This document shows positions 44,600-57,550 of a stretch of 64,000 nt of DNA, piece after piece. Every line of letters begins with the position of its first letter. Position 1 is the first letter of the stretch. The position numbers were made by a program, and so were the translations under genes. Source of the DNA: Strigops habroptila (lineage: Eukaryota > Chordata > Aves > Psittaciformes > Psittacidae). The stretch is from NCBI RefSeq assembly GCF_004027225.2, contig NC_044301.2:25360210-25424209 (forward strand), read 5' to 3'. Below the pieces are notes generated by a model that was not told the DNA's origin, did not search any database, and saw only the letters and a list, made by a program, of their open reading frames with translations.

Positions 44600-47500
44600 A
44601 AGGGAGGTTGGAAATGGGTTACTCCTCAGACTAGACGGTCTGTGGGTGAAGATCAGGGGGAAGGCCGAACAAACTGATATCCTGGTAAGAGTCTGTTCTA
44701 GACCACCCATCCTGGCTGGATGAAGCTACAGACAAAGTGTTCTTCAAACAACTGGTAGAAGTTTCACGATCACTTGCCCTTGTTCTCGTGGGGGGCTTCA
44801 ACCTACCAGATGTCTGCTGGAAGTACAACACAGCAGAGAAGAAACAGTCCAGGAGGTTCTTGGAGGGTGTGGAAGATAACTTCCTAACCCAGCTGGTTAG
44901 TGAGCCAACTAGGGGAGATGCCTGGCTAGATGATAGAATTTTCAGTCCTTGGAGAAGTCAGGAAGAAAGTCAGCAACACCTCTACCTTAGACTTCTGGAG
45001 GGCTGACTTTGGCCTGTTTAGGAGACTGGTTGGCAGAATTCCTTGGGAAACATTACGGAAGGACAAAGGAGTCCAGGAAGGCTGGACATTCTTCAAGAAT
45101 AAAAACCTTAAGGCACAGGAGGAGGCAGTCCCCATGTGCCAAAAATCAAACCGGTTGCGAACAGACCAGCCTGGCTGAAAAGGGAGATAGTGCTAGAACT
45201 CAGGAAAAAAAAAAAGAGAATTTATTGCCTGTGGAAGAAGGGAGTTACCCCATAAAAAGTACAAGGATGTTGTTAGGTTATGTAGAGAGAAAGTTGGAAA
45301 GGCGAAGGCACAGATGGAACCAGAATCGTAGAATCCTAGAATAGTTAGGGTTGGAAAGGACCTTAAGATCATCTAGTTCCAACCCCCGTCATGAGCAGGG
45401 ACACCTCGCACTAGATCATGTCACCCAAGACTCCATCGACCTGGCCTTGAACACTGCCAGGGATGGAGCATTCACAATTTCCTTGGGCAACCCATTCCAG
45501 TGCCTCACCACCCTCACTGTAAAGAACTTCTTATATTTAACCTAAACTTCCCCTGTTTAAGTTTGAACCCGTTACTCCTTGTCCTACCACTACAGTCCCT
45601 AAGGAAGAGTCCCTCCCCAGCATCCTTACAGGCCCCCTTCAGATACTGGAAGGCTGCTAGGAGGTCTCCACGCAGCCATCTCTTCTCCAGGCTGAACAGC
45701 CCCAACTTTCTCAGCCTGTCTTCATACGGGAGGTGCTACAGCCCCCTTATCATCCTCATGGCCCTCCTCTGGACTTGCTCCAACAGCTCCATGTCCTTCT
45801 TATGTTGAGGACACCAGAACTGTACACAATACTCCAAGTGAGGTCTCACGAGGACCTTACACTTGGCTTGGTTGAACTTCATGAGGTTGGCATCAGCCCA
45901 CCTCACAAGCGTGTCCAGGTCCCTCTGGATGGCATCCCTTCCGTCCAGCATATCAACCCAAACACACAGCTTGGTGTTGCCAGCAAACTTGCTGAGGGTG
46001 CACTCAATCCCACTGTCCATGTTGCCAACAAAGATGTTGAACAAGATCAGTCCCAACACCGATCCCTGAGGGACACCACTCATTACTGGTTTCCAACTGG
46101 ACATTGAGCCGTTGACCACAACTCTTTGCGTGCAGCCATCCAGCCAATTCTTCATCTACCGAGTGGTCTATCCAACAAATAGATGTCTCTCCAGTTTAGA
46201 GACAAGGATGTCATGCGAGACAGTGTTGAAGGCTTAGCACAAGTCCAGGTAGATGATGTCAACTGCTATGCCCCTGTCCATCAGTTCTGTAACCCCATCA
46301 TAGAAGGCTGCCAAATTGGTCAGGCAGGATTTCCCCTTAGTGAAGCCATGCTGGCTGTCACCAAGCACCTGATAGTTTTTCATGTGCCTTAGTAGGCTTT
46401 CCAGGAGAAACTGCTCCAAGATTTTGCCAGGCACAGAGGTGAGGCTGACTGGTCTGTAGTTCCCTGGGTCTTCCACCTTCCCCTTCTTGAAAATGGGGGT
46501 TATATTGCCCTTCTTCCAGTCATCGGGAACTTCACCTGACTGCCAGGATTTTTCAAATATGATGGACAGTGGTTTAGCAACTTCATCCGCCAGCTCCTTC
46601 AGGACCCAGGGATGGATTTCATCAGGTCCCATGGACTTGTGCTCGTTCAGGTTCTTAAGATGGTCTCGAACCTGATCCTCTCCTACAGTGGGCCTAAGGT
46701 CTTCATTTTCACAGTCCATGCATCTGCCTTCCAAGACTTGGGTGGTATGGTCAGAGCATTTGCTAGTGAAGACTGAGGCAAAGAAGTCATTGAGAACCTC
46801 AGCCTTCTCCAAACCCAGGGTAGCCAGTTCTCCTGATAGCTTCTGGAGAGGGCCCACGTTGTCCCTAGTCTGTCTTTTATTTCCTATGTACCTATAGAAT
46901 CCCTTCCTGTTATCTTTCACATCCCTTGCCAGATTTTATTCTATCTATCTGGGCCTTAGCTTTCCTAACCTGGTCCCTAGCTTCCCGGACTATATCCCTG
47001 TATTCTTCTCAGGCTGCCTGTCCTTGCTTCCACCTTTTATAAGCTTAATTTTATAAGCTTAATTATTACGAAATCTGGCCACTGCCATAAAAGATAATAA
47101 AAAGCACTTTTCCAAATATATTAGCAATAAAAGGAGGGCCAGGGAGAACCTCCATCCTCTGCTGGATGCTATCATCTATCAGCAGTCCTGGTCTGGTGGT
47201 CAGGTCCCAGAGGATTGGAGGTTGGCCAATGTGATGCCTCTCTACGAAAAGGACAGGAAGGAAGACCCTGGGAACTACAGGCCTGTCAGCCTGTTCTCAG
47301 TGCCAGGGAAGGTCGTGGAGCAGATGATCCTATGTGAGATCATAAAGCACGTGCGGGAAAACGGAGGGATCAGGCCCAGTCAGCATGGGTTCATGAAGGG
47401 CAGGTCCTTCTTGACCAACCTGATCTCCTTCTATGATAAGGTGACTCACCTGGTTGATGAGGAAAGGCTGTGGACATTGTCTATTTGGACTTAAGTAAAG

Positions 47501-47765
47501 CATTTGACACTGTCTCCCACAGCGTTCTCATGGACAAATTGGCTGCTCGTGGCCTGGATAGGTGGATTCTTCGCTGGGTTGGAAACTGGCTGGATGGCCG
47601 AGCTCAAAGAGTGGTGGTAAATGGCATCACATCTAGTTGGCGACCAGTCACTAGTGGTGTCCCTCAAGGGTCAGTGTTAGGGCCAGCGTTGTTTAATATC
47701 TACATTGATTTGGATGAGGGGATTGAGTGCATCCTCAGTAAATGTGCAGACGACACCAAGTCGTC
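44600..47765 (+). mobile_element. CR1 copy 1 (ORF2), interrupted by another CR1
   Basis: Plus-strand CR1 LINE in two blocks, 44,600-45,322 and 47,067-47,765. The first block holds the end of the endonuclease and the linker (SLALVLVGGFNLPDVCWKYN). The second holds reverse transcriptase ([36 protein letters not shown]). Frameshifts break it. It is split by a minus-strand CR1 at about 45,323-47,066, and the two sides rejoin almost exactly (..cacagatggaacc / aaatctggccactgcc). Confidence 0.9.
45323..47066 (-). mobile_element. CR1 copy 2 nested in CR1 copy 1
   Basis: A 5'-truncated CR1 with its 3' end at 45,323 (agaatcctagaatag-type terminal repeats). Reverse transcriptase runs 46,920-46,234 and continues, frameshifted, in 46,155-45,736. 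The RT motif FADD is changed to FAGN ([10 protein letters not shown]), so the catalytic aspartates are lost. It is inactive. Confidence 0.9.
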
Positions 47766-47944
47766 AATTTGATGGATGAACCACTGGGTGGATAAAAAAT
47801 TGGCTGGATGGCTGCACGCAGAGAATTGCAGTCAATGGCTCAATGTCCAACTGGAGATGGGTAACAAGTGGTGTCCCTCAGGGTTTGGTGTTGGGACTGA
47901 TCCTGTTCAATATCTTCGTTGGCGACATGAAGAGTGGGATTGAG

Positions 47945-48186
47945 TTGTTGCTAAGTAATGCTTACTCTGATCAAGGACTTTTCAGTCTCTCATGCTCTGC
48001 CAGTGAGGATGGGCATAAGAAGCTGGGAGGAAGCAGAGACAGGATGCCAGACCCAAACTAGCCAAAGGGGTATTCCATACCACAGCACGTCATGCCCAGT
48101 ATATAAACTGGGGCGAGTCTCCCAGAAGGGGAAAATCTCTGCTTGGGTCGGGCTGGGTATCAGTCGGTGGGTAGTGAGCAATTGTA
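47945..48186 (+). repeat. Element A family LTR, left arm of inverted pair
   Basis: Plus-oriented LTR starting inside U3 at ttgttgctaagtaatg and running past the TATA box (gtatataaac, about 48,099) to gagcaattgtatt. The following 48,187-48,225 is T-rich and unassigned. Confidence 0.85.
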
Positions 48187-48225
48187 TTGTGCATCACTTG
48201 TGTTTATTTTTTTCCTTTTCCCCTT

Positions 48226-48677
48226 TGTTGTGGTTTGAGCCCAGGTGGTAACTTGGAACCACGCAGCCGCTCACTCACTCCCCCCCTTCTTCCTCCCCCT
48301 GCTCCTGGAGGGATGGCGAGGAGAATCAAAAAAATGTAAGTCCCACGGGTTGAGATAAGAGCAGTCCCGTAACTAAGGTATGATACAAAACCACTACTGC
48401 TACCACCAATGATAATAATGATTAGTGAAATAACAAGGGGAGAGGACACAATTGCTCACCACCCGCCGACCGATACCCAGCCCGACCCGAGCAGTGATCA
48501 GGGTCTTCCGGGTAACTCCCCCCAGTTTATATACTGGGCATGACGTGCCGTGGTATGGAATACCCCTTTGGCTAGTTTGGGTCAGGTGTCCTGTCTCTGC
48601 TTCCTCCCGGCTTCCCCTCCTCCCTGGCAGAGCATGAGACTGAGAAAGTCCTTGGTCGGAGTAAACGTTGCTTAGCA
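48226..48677 (-). repeat. Element A family LTR, right arm of inverted pair
   Basis: Minus-oriented LTR from TGTTGTGGTTTGAG (48,226) to ..gtaaacgttgcttagca. It is truncated in U3 within a few bases of the same LTR position as the left arm. Confidence 0.9.
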
Positions 48678-49245
48678 GGTCAAAGGAGGTGATCCTGCCC
48701 CTCTACTCTGCTCTCGTGAGACCTCACTTGGAATACTGTGTACAGTTCTGGTGTCCTCAACACAAGAAGGACATGGAGCTGTTGGAGCGAGTCCAGAGGA
48801 GGGCCATGAGGATGATAAGAGGGCTGGAGCACCTCCCGTATGAAGACAGGCTGAGGAAGTTGGGGCTGTTCAGCCTGGAGAAGAGATGGCTGCGTGGAGA
48901 CCTCATAGCAGCCTTCTGGTATCTGAAGGGGGCCTATAAGGATGCTGGGGAGGGACTCTTCCTTAGGGTCTGTAGTGATAGGACAAGGGGTAATGGCTTC
49001 AAACTTAAACAGGGGAAGTTTAGATTAGATATAAGGAAGAAGTTCTTTACAGTGAGGGTGGTGAGGTACTGGAATGGGTTGCCCAAGGAAGTTGTGAATG
49101 CTCCATCCCTGGCGGTGTTCAAGGCCAGGTTGGACAGATCCTTGGGCGTCATGGTTTAGTGTGAGGTGTCCCTGCCCATGGCAGGGGGGTTGGAACTAGA
49201 TGATCTTAAGGTCTTTTCCAACCCTAACTTTTCTATGATTCTATG

Positions 49246-50625
49246 TTACATTGTTAAAATGTAGCTGAAAAATTCATGAATCTTCTTTACCACTACCCAG
49301 TACTTCAGGGACTGGTGGGTTTGTTCCTAAGTCTGTCTGCAGCTGAAGCACTGATGAAGTGGAAAGGATGCTGGCTGCCTGACCGGGTTAACCTTGACAT
49401 GCTGTGGCACATCGGTTCAACCTTATGCCACGTGTAACAGGTTGCTGATTGGCCTCGGCCTGCAGCATACCTGCTGTCTAGGCAGTCCAGGAGGGCTGTG
49501 TTGTGCTCTCCAGCATTCAGGAACACAAGAATCACAGTTGCATCAAGGAAAACTTCAGGATATTCACCACCCCTCTGGCTAAATTAAATTGTAGTCTTAC
49601 ACAAAGTAAAGGTTTGGAGATCTGGCTTTTATTTTACTCCTATACCTACTCAGTATAGAACTGATAGTTTTGATGCAAAAGATAGGAGTGATACATGGAA
49701 AATTTTCCATAGGCATCTCCAAGATATTCAAGTATTTGTCAGTTTTAATTGGTGAGTGTCCAGGTGAACAGCTAAAATGAGTAAGAATATTTCGAAATGT
49801 ATACATCAGAACACTAAAAATGGAATAAAACAACCCTAAGTATCTTTAAACATTATTAACTTTTCTTCCCCTTGCTTTCTGGGCTGGGGTTGTAAAATGG
49901 AGATGAGGCCGCCCATCTACCTCAGCCCTGCTCTGAATATTTAGATTAAAAGGAGAGCTGAGTGTTGAGGTACTATCATAAAAAAAGGTTGTGAAAGGTC
50001 ATAAAAGATGGTTGATGAGGAACGGTCTCCACCACAACCTTATTTTATGACCTTAGAAGATACTGTTTCATGAAACAAAGGGGATACAGCATGCTGTGGC
50101 GTGCTGTAGTAAATATTACAGTGGGATTGCTTTTAAACATGACCAGGAGAATTTTTCAATGAGTGTATTAACTTGCTCACCATTTATGTATGAAATTTAC
50201 AGGTCAAAACCCAGAGAATGTGGGCTTATTCCAGCTCCTGATTTCTGCTGTCCCAACTTGTATTTTCTGATAATTCCCTAGTTACATACAAATAAATGTT
50301 TATATATTGATACTCACAGTATGGGCTGTTAAATGCTATTGAGTAAGGATGATAGTAGTGTATATGCTAAAATAACAGTATTTGGTTAAGAGGGAGCAAA
50401 GAGAAGGAAACCTCTCAAGGGATATTTTTTGTTTGTGTCCTATAATACTTAACTACTCCAGGAGTGGAAAGGGGAAGGTTTGGGGATGTACTTGTCTACC
50501 CTTCTTCACTATTTCACTGCTATTTGCAATGCAGACTGCACTGTGTCAGAAATACTGGAGGAGCAAGAACACCACCACAGACCTCGGAATAGTGAACAAG
50601 TAGGATATGCAATTTAGGACAGTAC
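49246..50625 (-). other. SMPD3 intron
   Basis: Unique-looking sequence. Nothing recognised. Confidence 0.75.
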
Positions 50626-50701
50626 CTGCAATAGCTTGCAAGTGAGTGCAGGAAATGTATCCCACAATTCTTTGGTCCTGAGGTGTACTTCCCACTTGCA
50701 C
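50626..50701 (-). CDS. SMPD3: SMPD3 coding exon (second coding exon expected)
   Basis: A 76-bp exon encoding VQVGSTPQDQRIVGYISCTH and on to LQAIA(G), from acceptor ctcccag to donor GTACTG. It matches the family's VQVGSTPQDQRIVGYIACTHL. The large upstream exon with the membrane hairpins and the N-terminal part of the catalytic domain is not found between here and 64,000, so it should lie beyond the window. Confidence 0.95.
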
Positions 50702-51422
50702 CTGGGAGGGAAGGAAGAAATAAAAAGGTGATTAATGGAAGAGCTCATACAACTCCACTTCCACCCCAGCTGTGCAGCCTCTGTACATGGTATTGTCCTT
50801 TTTCCCCCAGTCTTTCCATCTTGGCTCCATTTTGAAAACACACACACATGAAATCCACTGGAGACACACACTGGGGCTTCCTGGGGTCCCACTGTGGCTA
50901 GCACACTGCCTCCCTCCTGATCACCACTACATCAACCTTTCCATTTTGATCTGTGACACATACAAAATGTGACAACTCTTTGCAATCCCACTGGTTCTCT
51001 GTCCCAGTTGCACTGCCACCCTTTTGCATCCCAGCTCTTGTTCACATGCAGGATTCAGGCCCACCACTGAAGTGTCATGCAATACTGATATTATCAGCAG
51101 TCTAATTCTTGCTCACTGTGTAAGATGAGAATGCAGAAGGAAAAAATGCCAGGGGAGGCTGGGGAAAAGGATGAAACATGAAATAAATACTGGTTTTGAC
51201 CATGTTTTCTCCATTCTACAGCAAGATTTGGATTTTGATGGATTTTTTTCCATTCTTCGACAAAGGTGTTAGGGATTTTTGCTATGTCTCAGCAAAGTGT
51301 TTACATTCTTCAGCACCCAGCAGCAGCCCCCATGTCTGTCAACCAGATGAAAAAAAAGTGTGCTGCTGCTCTTACTCACAGAAGAGGCAGGGCTTCGACA
51401 GAAGCTGGAACATAGTATTATT
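50702..51422 (-). other. SMPD3 intron
   Basis: No features recognised. Confidence 0.7.
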
Positions 51423-53166
51423 AGAATCATAGAATAGAATCATAGAATAGTAAGGGTTGGAAAGGACATTAAGATCATCTAGTTCCAACCCCCCTGCCAT
51501 GGGCAGGGACACCTCGCACTAATCCATGTGGCTCAAGGCTCTGTCCAACCTGGCCTTGAACACCGCCAGGGATGGAGCATCCACAACCTCCCTGGGCAAC
51601 CCATTCCAGTGCTTCACCACCCTCACTGTAAAGAACTTCTTCCTTATATCTAATCTAAACTTCCCCTGTTTAAGTTTGAAGCCATTACCCCTTGTCCTAC
51701 CACTACAGTCCCTAAGGAAGAGTCCCTCCCCAGCATCCCTATAGACCCCCTTCAGATACTGGAAGGCTGCTAGGAGGTCTCCACACAGCCTTCTCTTCTC
51801 CAGGCTGAACAGCCCCAACTTCCTCAGCCTGTCTTCAAACGGGAGGTGCTCCAGCCCCCTTATCATCCTCGTGGCCCTCCTCTGGACTTGCTCCAACAGC
51901 TCCATGTCCTTTTTATGTTGAGGACACCAGAACTGTACACAGTACTCCAAGTGAGGTCTCACGAGAGCAGAGTAGAGGGGCAGGATCACCTCCTTCGACC
52001 TGCTGGTCACGCTTCTTTTGATGCAGCCCAGGATACGGTTCTCTGAATCTCTTCTCTGCCCAACCTGTAGCAGTGCCTGGGATTGCCCTGACCCAGGGGT
52101 AGGACCTTGCACTTGGCTTGGTTAATCTTCATAAGTTTGGCATTGGCCCACCTCTCAAGCGTGTCAAGGTCCCTCTGGATGGCATCCCTTCCCTCCAGCA
52201 TATCAACCGAACCACACAGCTTGGTGTCGTCAGCAAACTTGCTGAGGGCGCACTCAATCCCACTGCCCATGTCGCCGACAAAGATGTTGAACAGGACCGG
52301 TCCCAACACCGATCCCTGAGGGACACCACTCATTACACTTTTCCAACTGGACATAGAGCCATTTACCACAACTCTTTGCGTGCGGCCATCGAGCCAGTTC
52401 TTTATCCACCAAGTGGTCCATCTATCAAATTGATGTCTCTCCAATTTAGAGACAAGGATGTCATGCGGGACAGTGTCGAATGCTTTGCACAAGTCCAGGT
52501 AGATGACATCAACTGCTCTGCCCCTGTCCATCAGTTCTGTGGCTCCATCATAGAAGGCCACCAAATTGGTCAGGCAGGATTTCCCCTTAGTGAAGCCATG
52601 TTGGCTGTCACCAACCACCTCGTCGTTTTTCATGTGCCTTAGCATGCTTTCCAGGAGAATCTGCTCCAAGATTTTGCCAGGCACAGAGGTGAGGCTGACT
52701 GGTCTGTAGTTCCCCGGGTCTTCCACCTTCCCCTTCTTGAAAATGGGGGTTATATTGCCCTTCTTCCAGTCATCGGGAACTTCACCTGACTGCCAGGATT
52801 TTTCAAATATGATGGACAGTGGTTTAGCAACTTCATCCGCCAGCTCCTTCAGGACCCGTGGATGGATTTCATCAGGTCCCATGGACTTGTGCACGTTCAG
52901 GTTCTTAAGATGGTCTCGAACCCAATCTTCTCCTACAGTGGGCCTAAGGTCTTCATTCTCACAGTCCCTGCATCTGCTTTCCAAAACTTTCGTGGTGTGG
53001 TTAGAGCATTTTCTAGTGAAGACTGAGGCAAAGAAGTCATTAAGAACCTCAGCCTTCTCCAAATCCATGGTAGCCAGTTCTCCCGATATCTTCTGGAGAG
53101 GGCCCATGTTGTCCCTAGTAGAGGGCCTATGTTGTCCCTAGTAGAGGGCCCACCTTGTCCCTATTG
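51423..53166 (-). mobile_element. CR1 copy 4, 5'-truncated
   Basis: The 3' end is at 51,423 (agaatcatagaatag duplicated). Reverse transcriptase is in 53,107-52,007 with [28 protein letters not shown] and an intact FADDTK, then the C-terminal domain in 52,112-51,519. Compared with CR1 copy 6 about 85 bp are deleted near 52,043, which shifts the frame. The 5' end carries three 23-bp tandem copies. Confidence 0.9.
53098..53166. repeat. 23-bp tandem repeat at CR1 5' junction
   Basis: gagggcccatgttgtcccta(gta) occurs at 53,098, 53,121 and 53,144, the third copy diverged. Confidence 0.9.
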
Positions 53167-55283
53167 GGCCTAATTCCTCATCTATATCATGTGCTACAGT
53201 CTTTTAAAAATGTATTTGCTGGTGGACACACAACCAAATCAGAATGAAGTTCTGGTTTAGGTTTTTAACTCTATTGAAGGGTTTGGCAGTTCAGGACTTG
53301 ACTTACGCAGTTGCAAATCAGAATTCCCGGTGATTTGAGGATCAAGATTTGGTTTGCGGCAAGAAACTAGTTTGAGCATATGGTTTTCCTGCTGACAGTT
53401 AACATGGCAACACTGCATGGACTACTAAAGGAAATGCCCATGGAGGAAAGTTGTACCCAGGGCTCAGAAAACAAAACCACAGATGATTCTCCTTCACAAG
53501 GCTTGGTACAGATTTCATCTGACACCTTTAAATAACAAGCAGAGCTCCATTTCCTACAGACACAGTTTTGTCATCTTCGTTGGTTTTCTTGTTTTTCAGC
53601 TATCCAAGAACCATGCAATTCATTTTATAACTGGAAAGTCAGCTCTGCAGTGAGTGAATTTGGAAGTCATTTGTACTCAACAATACCTTGTTAACTTTCA
53701 GATTTTTTTCCAGCTAGGAGAGTATGTAATAAACAACTTGCAGTATTCTGTCCTCAGCCTGTTCAGTCCTTGTTTAGACAGCTTTCCAAATGGATATTGA
53801 TGGTGTTCTTATTTGCTGTGCCCATACAGTTCACCTGCTTTGGGGAGGGTGAAGGCAGAGGAAGACAAGGAAAATACATGCAGTCGCTAGTGGATCTACC
53901 CCTAAGCCAGAGGATTCTCCTGAACCCACAAGACTGTAGCAGAGTTGCAGAGGACATCCTGATCTGCTGGATGGCTGCTAATGACTACTGCAGATGCTTC
54001 ACTATGCAGACCTCTTTCTTCCGCCCTCGGGCTGCCTCGGTCTGAATATATCACTGTCACAGGTGAATTGAAAGAGGTGTTCTCTCCAACTTTTTCTGCA
54101 CCATATGCCATTCCAATATAAAAGTGGGAAACCACTAGTTTATATCCTCTACTATCTAGGGGAGGCAGGTGTATCAATTATATTTTCCAAACTTAATAAC
54201 TCAGAATCAGATTTTCTCTTCAACACTGAAAACTACATATTGTAATGTCTCTGCTAGTTTACAAATGTGCAGTGTCTCCTGCTGCAGAGAAAAGTGTGCA
54301 TTGTACGTCTTTCCATGCCACCTACTGTAACCACACTGAAAAGAAAATACTGCACATAGTTTCCTGCCTTATAGCAAGAATGTGCTGCTTGTAATCCTCT
54401 TATTAACCACAGCAGATGGAATAATTTTCAGTGTCTCTATCCAAAAAGCATAAAATATTTAAGTCTAAAAGCTGAATATCCGAACATAGGTTATAGTCAG
54501 TTGAGAAAAGGAAGTTAACTCAAATTGGCTTTAGAATTTCCTGTGCAGCCTTAATGGAGTGCCTGACAAGGCCTCATATTCATCAACTAATTAATGCATA
54601 GGATCATTCTCATTTGCATTAAGCATAAATAAATACATAGCGTGCGGTGTCCCTGTGTGCACAGATCTATACTGAAATGGTCTTGGGATCTTTCACTCTC
54701 AAAGAATGACAAGAAATGGCCTAGAAGAAAAGACTGAATGCAGCTACAGGCAGCTGGGTGACTGCAACAAATGCCCCTTGGGGTTACCACCACCAAGGAA
54801 CAGTGCCCCAGGTCTCTGCACTTGCTGAGAACGAGGGCTGCTTCACACGCCCCCTGTGGGGGAAAAGGAGAGGGCCTTTCCTAAGGACTCTGCTAATTAA
54901 AAAAACCCTAGACAACTCAAAAGCAAGAGCTGAAGACATTAACATAATTAGAATTTCCTTGGAAATGACAATATGGAAGTACATCCAAAGCAGCTTGACT
55001 CCCAGATTTCACATTTCCTCCAATGTTTTTGACTTTTGGTTTGAGGTTGGTTTTTATTGTTTATTTTGAGTGGCACTATTGATGTAAACCACCAAGCAGA
55101 GTCCGAGTATAATCACAATGGAGGCAAATATTTGTGACAACTACTAGGAGAGAAAAAAAAATATCCTCGCAGCCTCTTAGTCAATTCCCACCTACAGCAG
55201 AAGTACTAGTGTATTAAATATAGTCTGAAATAAAATAGTAAGGAAAATGTGATTATTCAGCCTAATTTGGTATTTCACAGATG
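53167..55283 (-). other. SMPD3 intron
   Basis: AT-rich, no recognisable exon or element. The ORFs at 53,770 and 54,758 have no domain signature. Confidence 0.6.
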
Positions 55284-55578
55284 GACTACTCTTCATTAGG
55301 GTCTGGAGTGATAGGACAAGGGGTAATGGGTTCAAACTTAAACAGGGGAAGTTCAGGTTAGATATAAGGAAGAAGTTCTTTACTGTGAGGGTGGTGAGGC
55401 ACTGGAATGGGTTGCCCAAGGAAGTTGTGAATGCTCCATCCCTGGCAGTGTTCAAGGCCAGGTTGGATGGAGTCTTGGGTGACATGGATTAGTGCGAGGT
55501 GTCCCTGCCCATGGCATGGGGGTTGGAACTAGATGATCTTAAGGTCCTTTCCAACCCTAACTATTCTATGATTCTATG
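55284..55578 (+). mobile_element. CR1 copy 5, short 3' fragment
   Basis: Encodes the very end of ORF2 ([31 protein letters not shown]) and the 3' tail attctatgattctatg. Confidence 0.9.
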
Positions 55579-57550
55579 ACAAGGACTATGGGATGTGCAG
55601 TCAGGAAAATCACTTGACCTCTGGAATATTACAAGCCCTGTAATTCTGCATAAAACCATTCCTTTGTGTGGCCAAAGAGTGTAGCTACTTTTAGACTGTT
55701 CCATTTTCTAGGGTATATTATATTGTGGCAGCTACATGGCAGTCTTGCAGGAAGGCAACACTGAGCGTTCACTTCAGCCTGCAATGGAGATTTGGCAGAA
55801 AGGGTCCACTTCCATCAACCCAGGTCAGCACTTCACAAATATAATTTTTGCTGCTTAATACAGAAAAAACTTCTAAATTCACATCTGCAAAGAAAATATA
55901 TGTAAGCAAATAAGCCAGAGTGGCTCCTTCCCCATAAGCTTGACTTAAGTTCACCTCAACTGTTTGACATGTAGCAGCAATGTGTCAATAATACATTCAC
56001 TGAATTACCCTTCTGCAGGGAACTACTTCAGATACAACTTTCTAAAAATCATTGTATAATCTTAGTTGTGTCATGAAGCACTCTTCTATTCCTATGGAAA
56101 TTTACAGAAAGGTAATATCTAAATATATTTATAACTTGCCTATGTTTTAAACCAGGATAATTACTATAAGAGGAAAAAGTTGTATGTGATATCCTGTTAA
56201 ACTCTGATGTTACCAAGAGGTAAAATTAAATCAGAGAGAACATATTTGTGGTTTAACAAAGTGTCTAATTATATAACTTTGACAGAAACAAATGAACATT
56301 TATCCATATTATGCTGAAATATGGAAAATCTACATTTTCAAAAGTTAAGTAATAAAACTAGTCAAACATTTGGAAGCTAGGAGTGGATTTGGATCCCTGG
56401 TACACCACTGAACATTACATTTTGTTCACTGTTGGGGGGGGAATAAAAAGCTCCTTACAGAAAGAAGCTATTTTCTGTAAAGGGGAAAGCCTGCTAAGGT
56501 TGTGTTTGGAATTCAAAACACCAGTTTCTACTGCTACATATTTACATTTGACCCCTGCCTTTTATATATGATATCAAGTACTTTTTATTAAAAGATTTCA
56601 TCTTTGTGCTATAGCACCTTAGTACAAGCTTTTGGGAGAGACCATGATGATACTGTGCTGTACTATACAAAATGGTGTATATTCCTATAGTTGTGTATCA
56701 AAAACTTGTCCTGTGTGGACTAAGGAGGAGACTGGTATCAAGTAATACGCCATGCTCACGAAAGACAGCAAGCCCTCAGGGCTACAGCACGAAGAATCTT
56801 GTTGACATGGAAAAAAAGTGCAATGAGTAGCAACAGTTGAAATTTTAGAGCTACAGTGAAAGAAATAAATAACTTGAAATTCAATCACATTACTTGCTAT
56901 CATGGGAATTTTCTGAGTTAAAAGGAAAATCATGCACATCTCATGTTTACCATGCTCTAGTATAATAAGTATACAAAGCTGCAAACATAACAGATATCTT
57001 GTCTTTAACAGGTTATATTTACACACATCTGTCCCAGCACTGCAAAACAGTAGTATTGCACCTGTATGTCAAGAAAAGCATCAAGAAAGAAATGGAGAAC
57101 ATAGTTTCTCTTTCTTTCCAGTACACCTTTTCTGTAATCTCCCAAATTGTATCAACCCCTCCTGGATATTTGTTTCTATTTCAGCAATTTTCCAAGACAA
57201 ACAGGAGAGTCAGCACCAAGCAACTGACTAGAAGAGCCAGGCCAACTGCAGGACAAAATTCCTTGCTCCTGTTAGTGTTAAGATGCCAATGAAAAATTGC
57301 AAGTGCTCACAGTCACAATTCAAACCTTCCTGTCCCACAGGGATGAATAAGACTAGTGGTAGCATCCAAGAAAAAGATATTTTATTCCTGTAATTTGTGT
57401 TCTTTGTAATAGTTCTGGTTAGCTTAGACATAGAGTAAAAGATCAATCTTATTTTTGGTACTTTGACAGCTCTGCCTTTTCCCTTCAGGGATATGTAGCA
57501 GCTTCTAAAGTAGATGCATTAGTTAGATTACTAATTAGTTATTATACCTA
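55579..57550 (-). other. SMPD3 intron
   Basis: AT-rich. Nothing recognised. Confidence 0.6.

Larger units (their letters stand above)
47766..49245 (+). mobile_element. CR1 copy 3, split by inverted LTR pair
   Basis: A short RT part at 47,766-47,944 ([17 protein letters not shown]) and the ORF2 C-terminus plus 3' end at 48,678-49,245 ([20 protein letters not shown] ..), ending in ctatgattctatg. About 100 codons between the two blocks are missing, and two LTR pieces occupy the gap. Confidence 0.85.

Noticed and set aside
51846..52642. Plus-strand ORFs over CR1 copies (also 45,733, 59,852, 60,275)
   Set aside because: They are reverse-strand shadows of CR1 ORF2, recurring identically in every copy.
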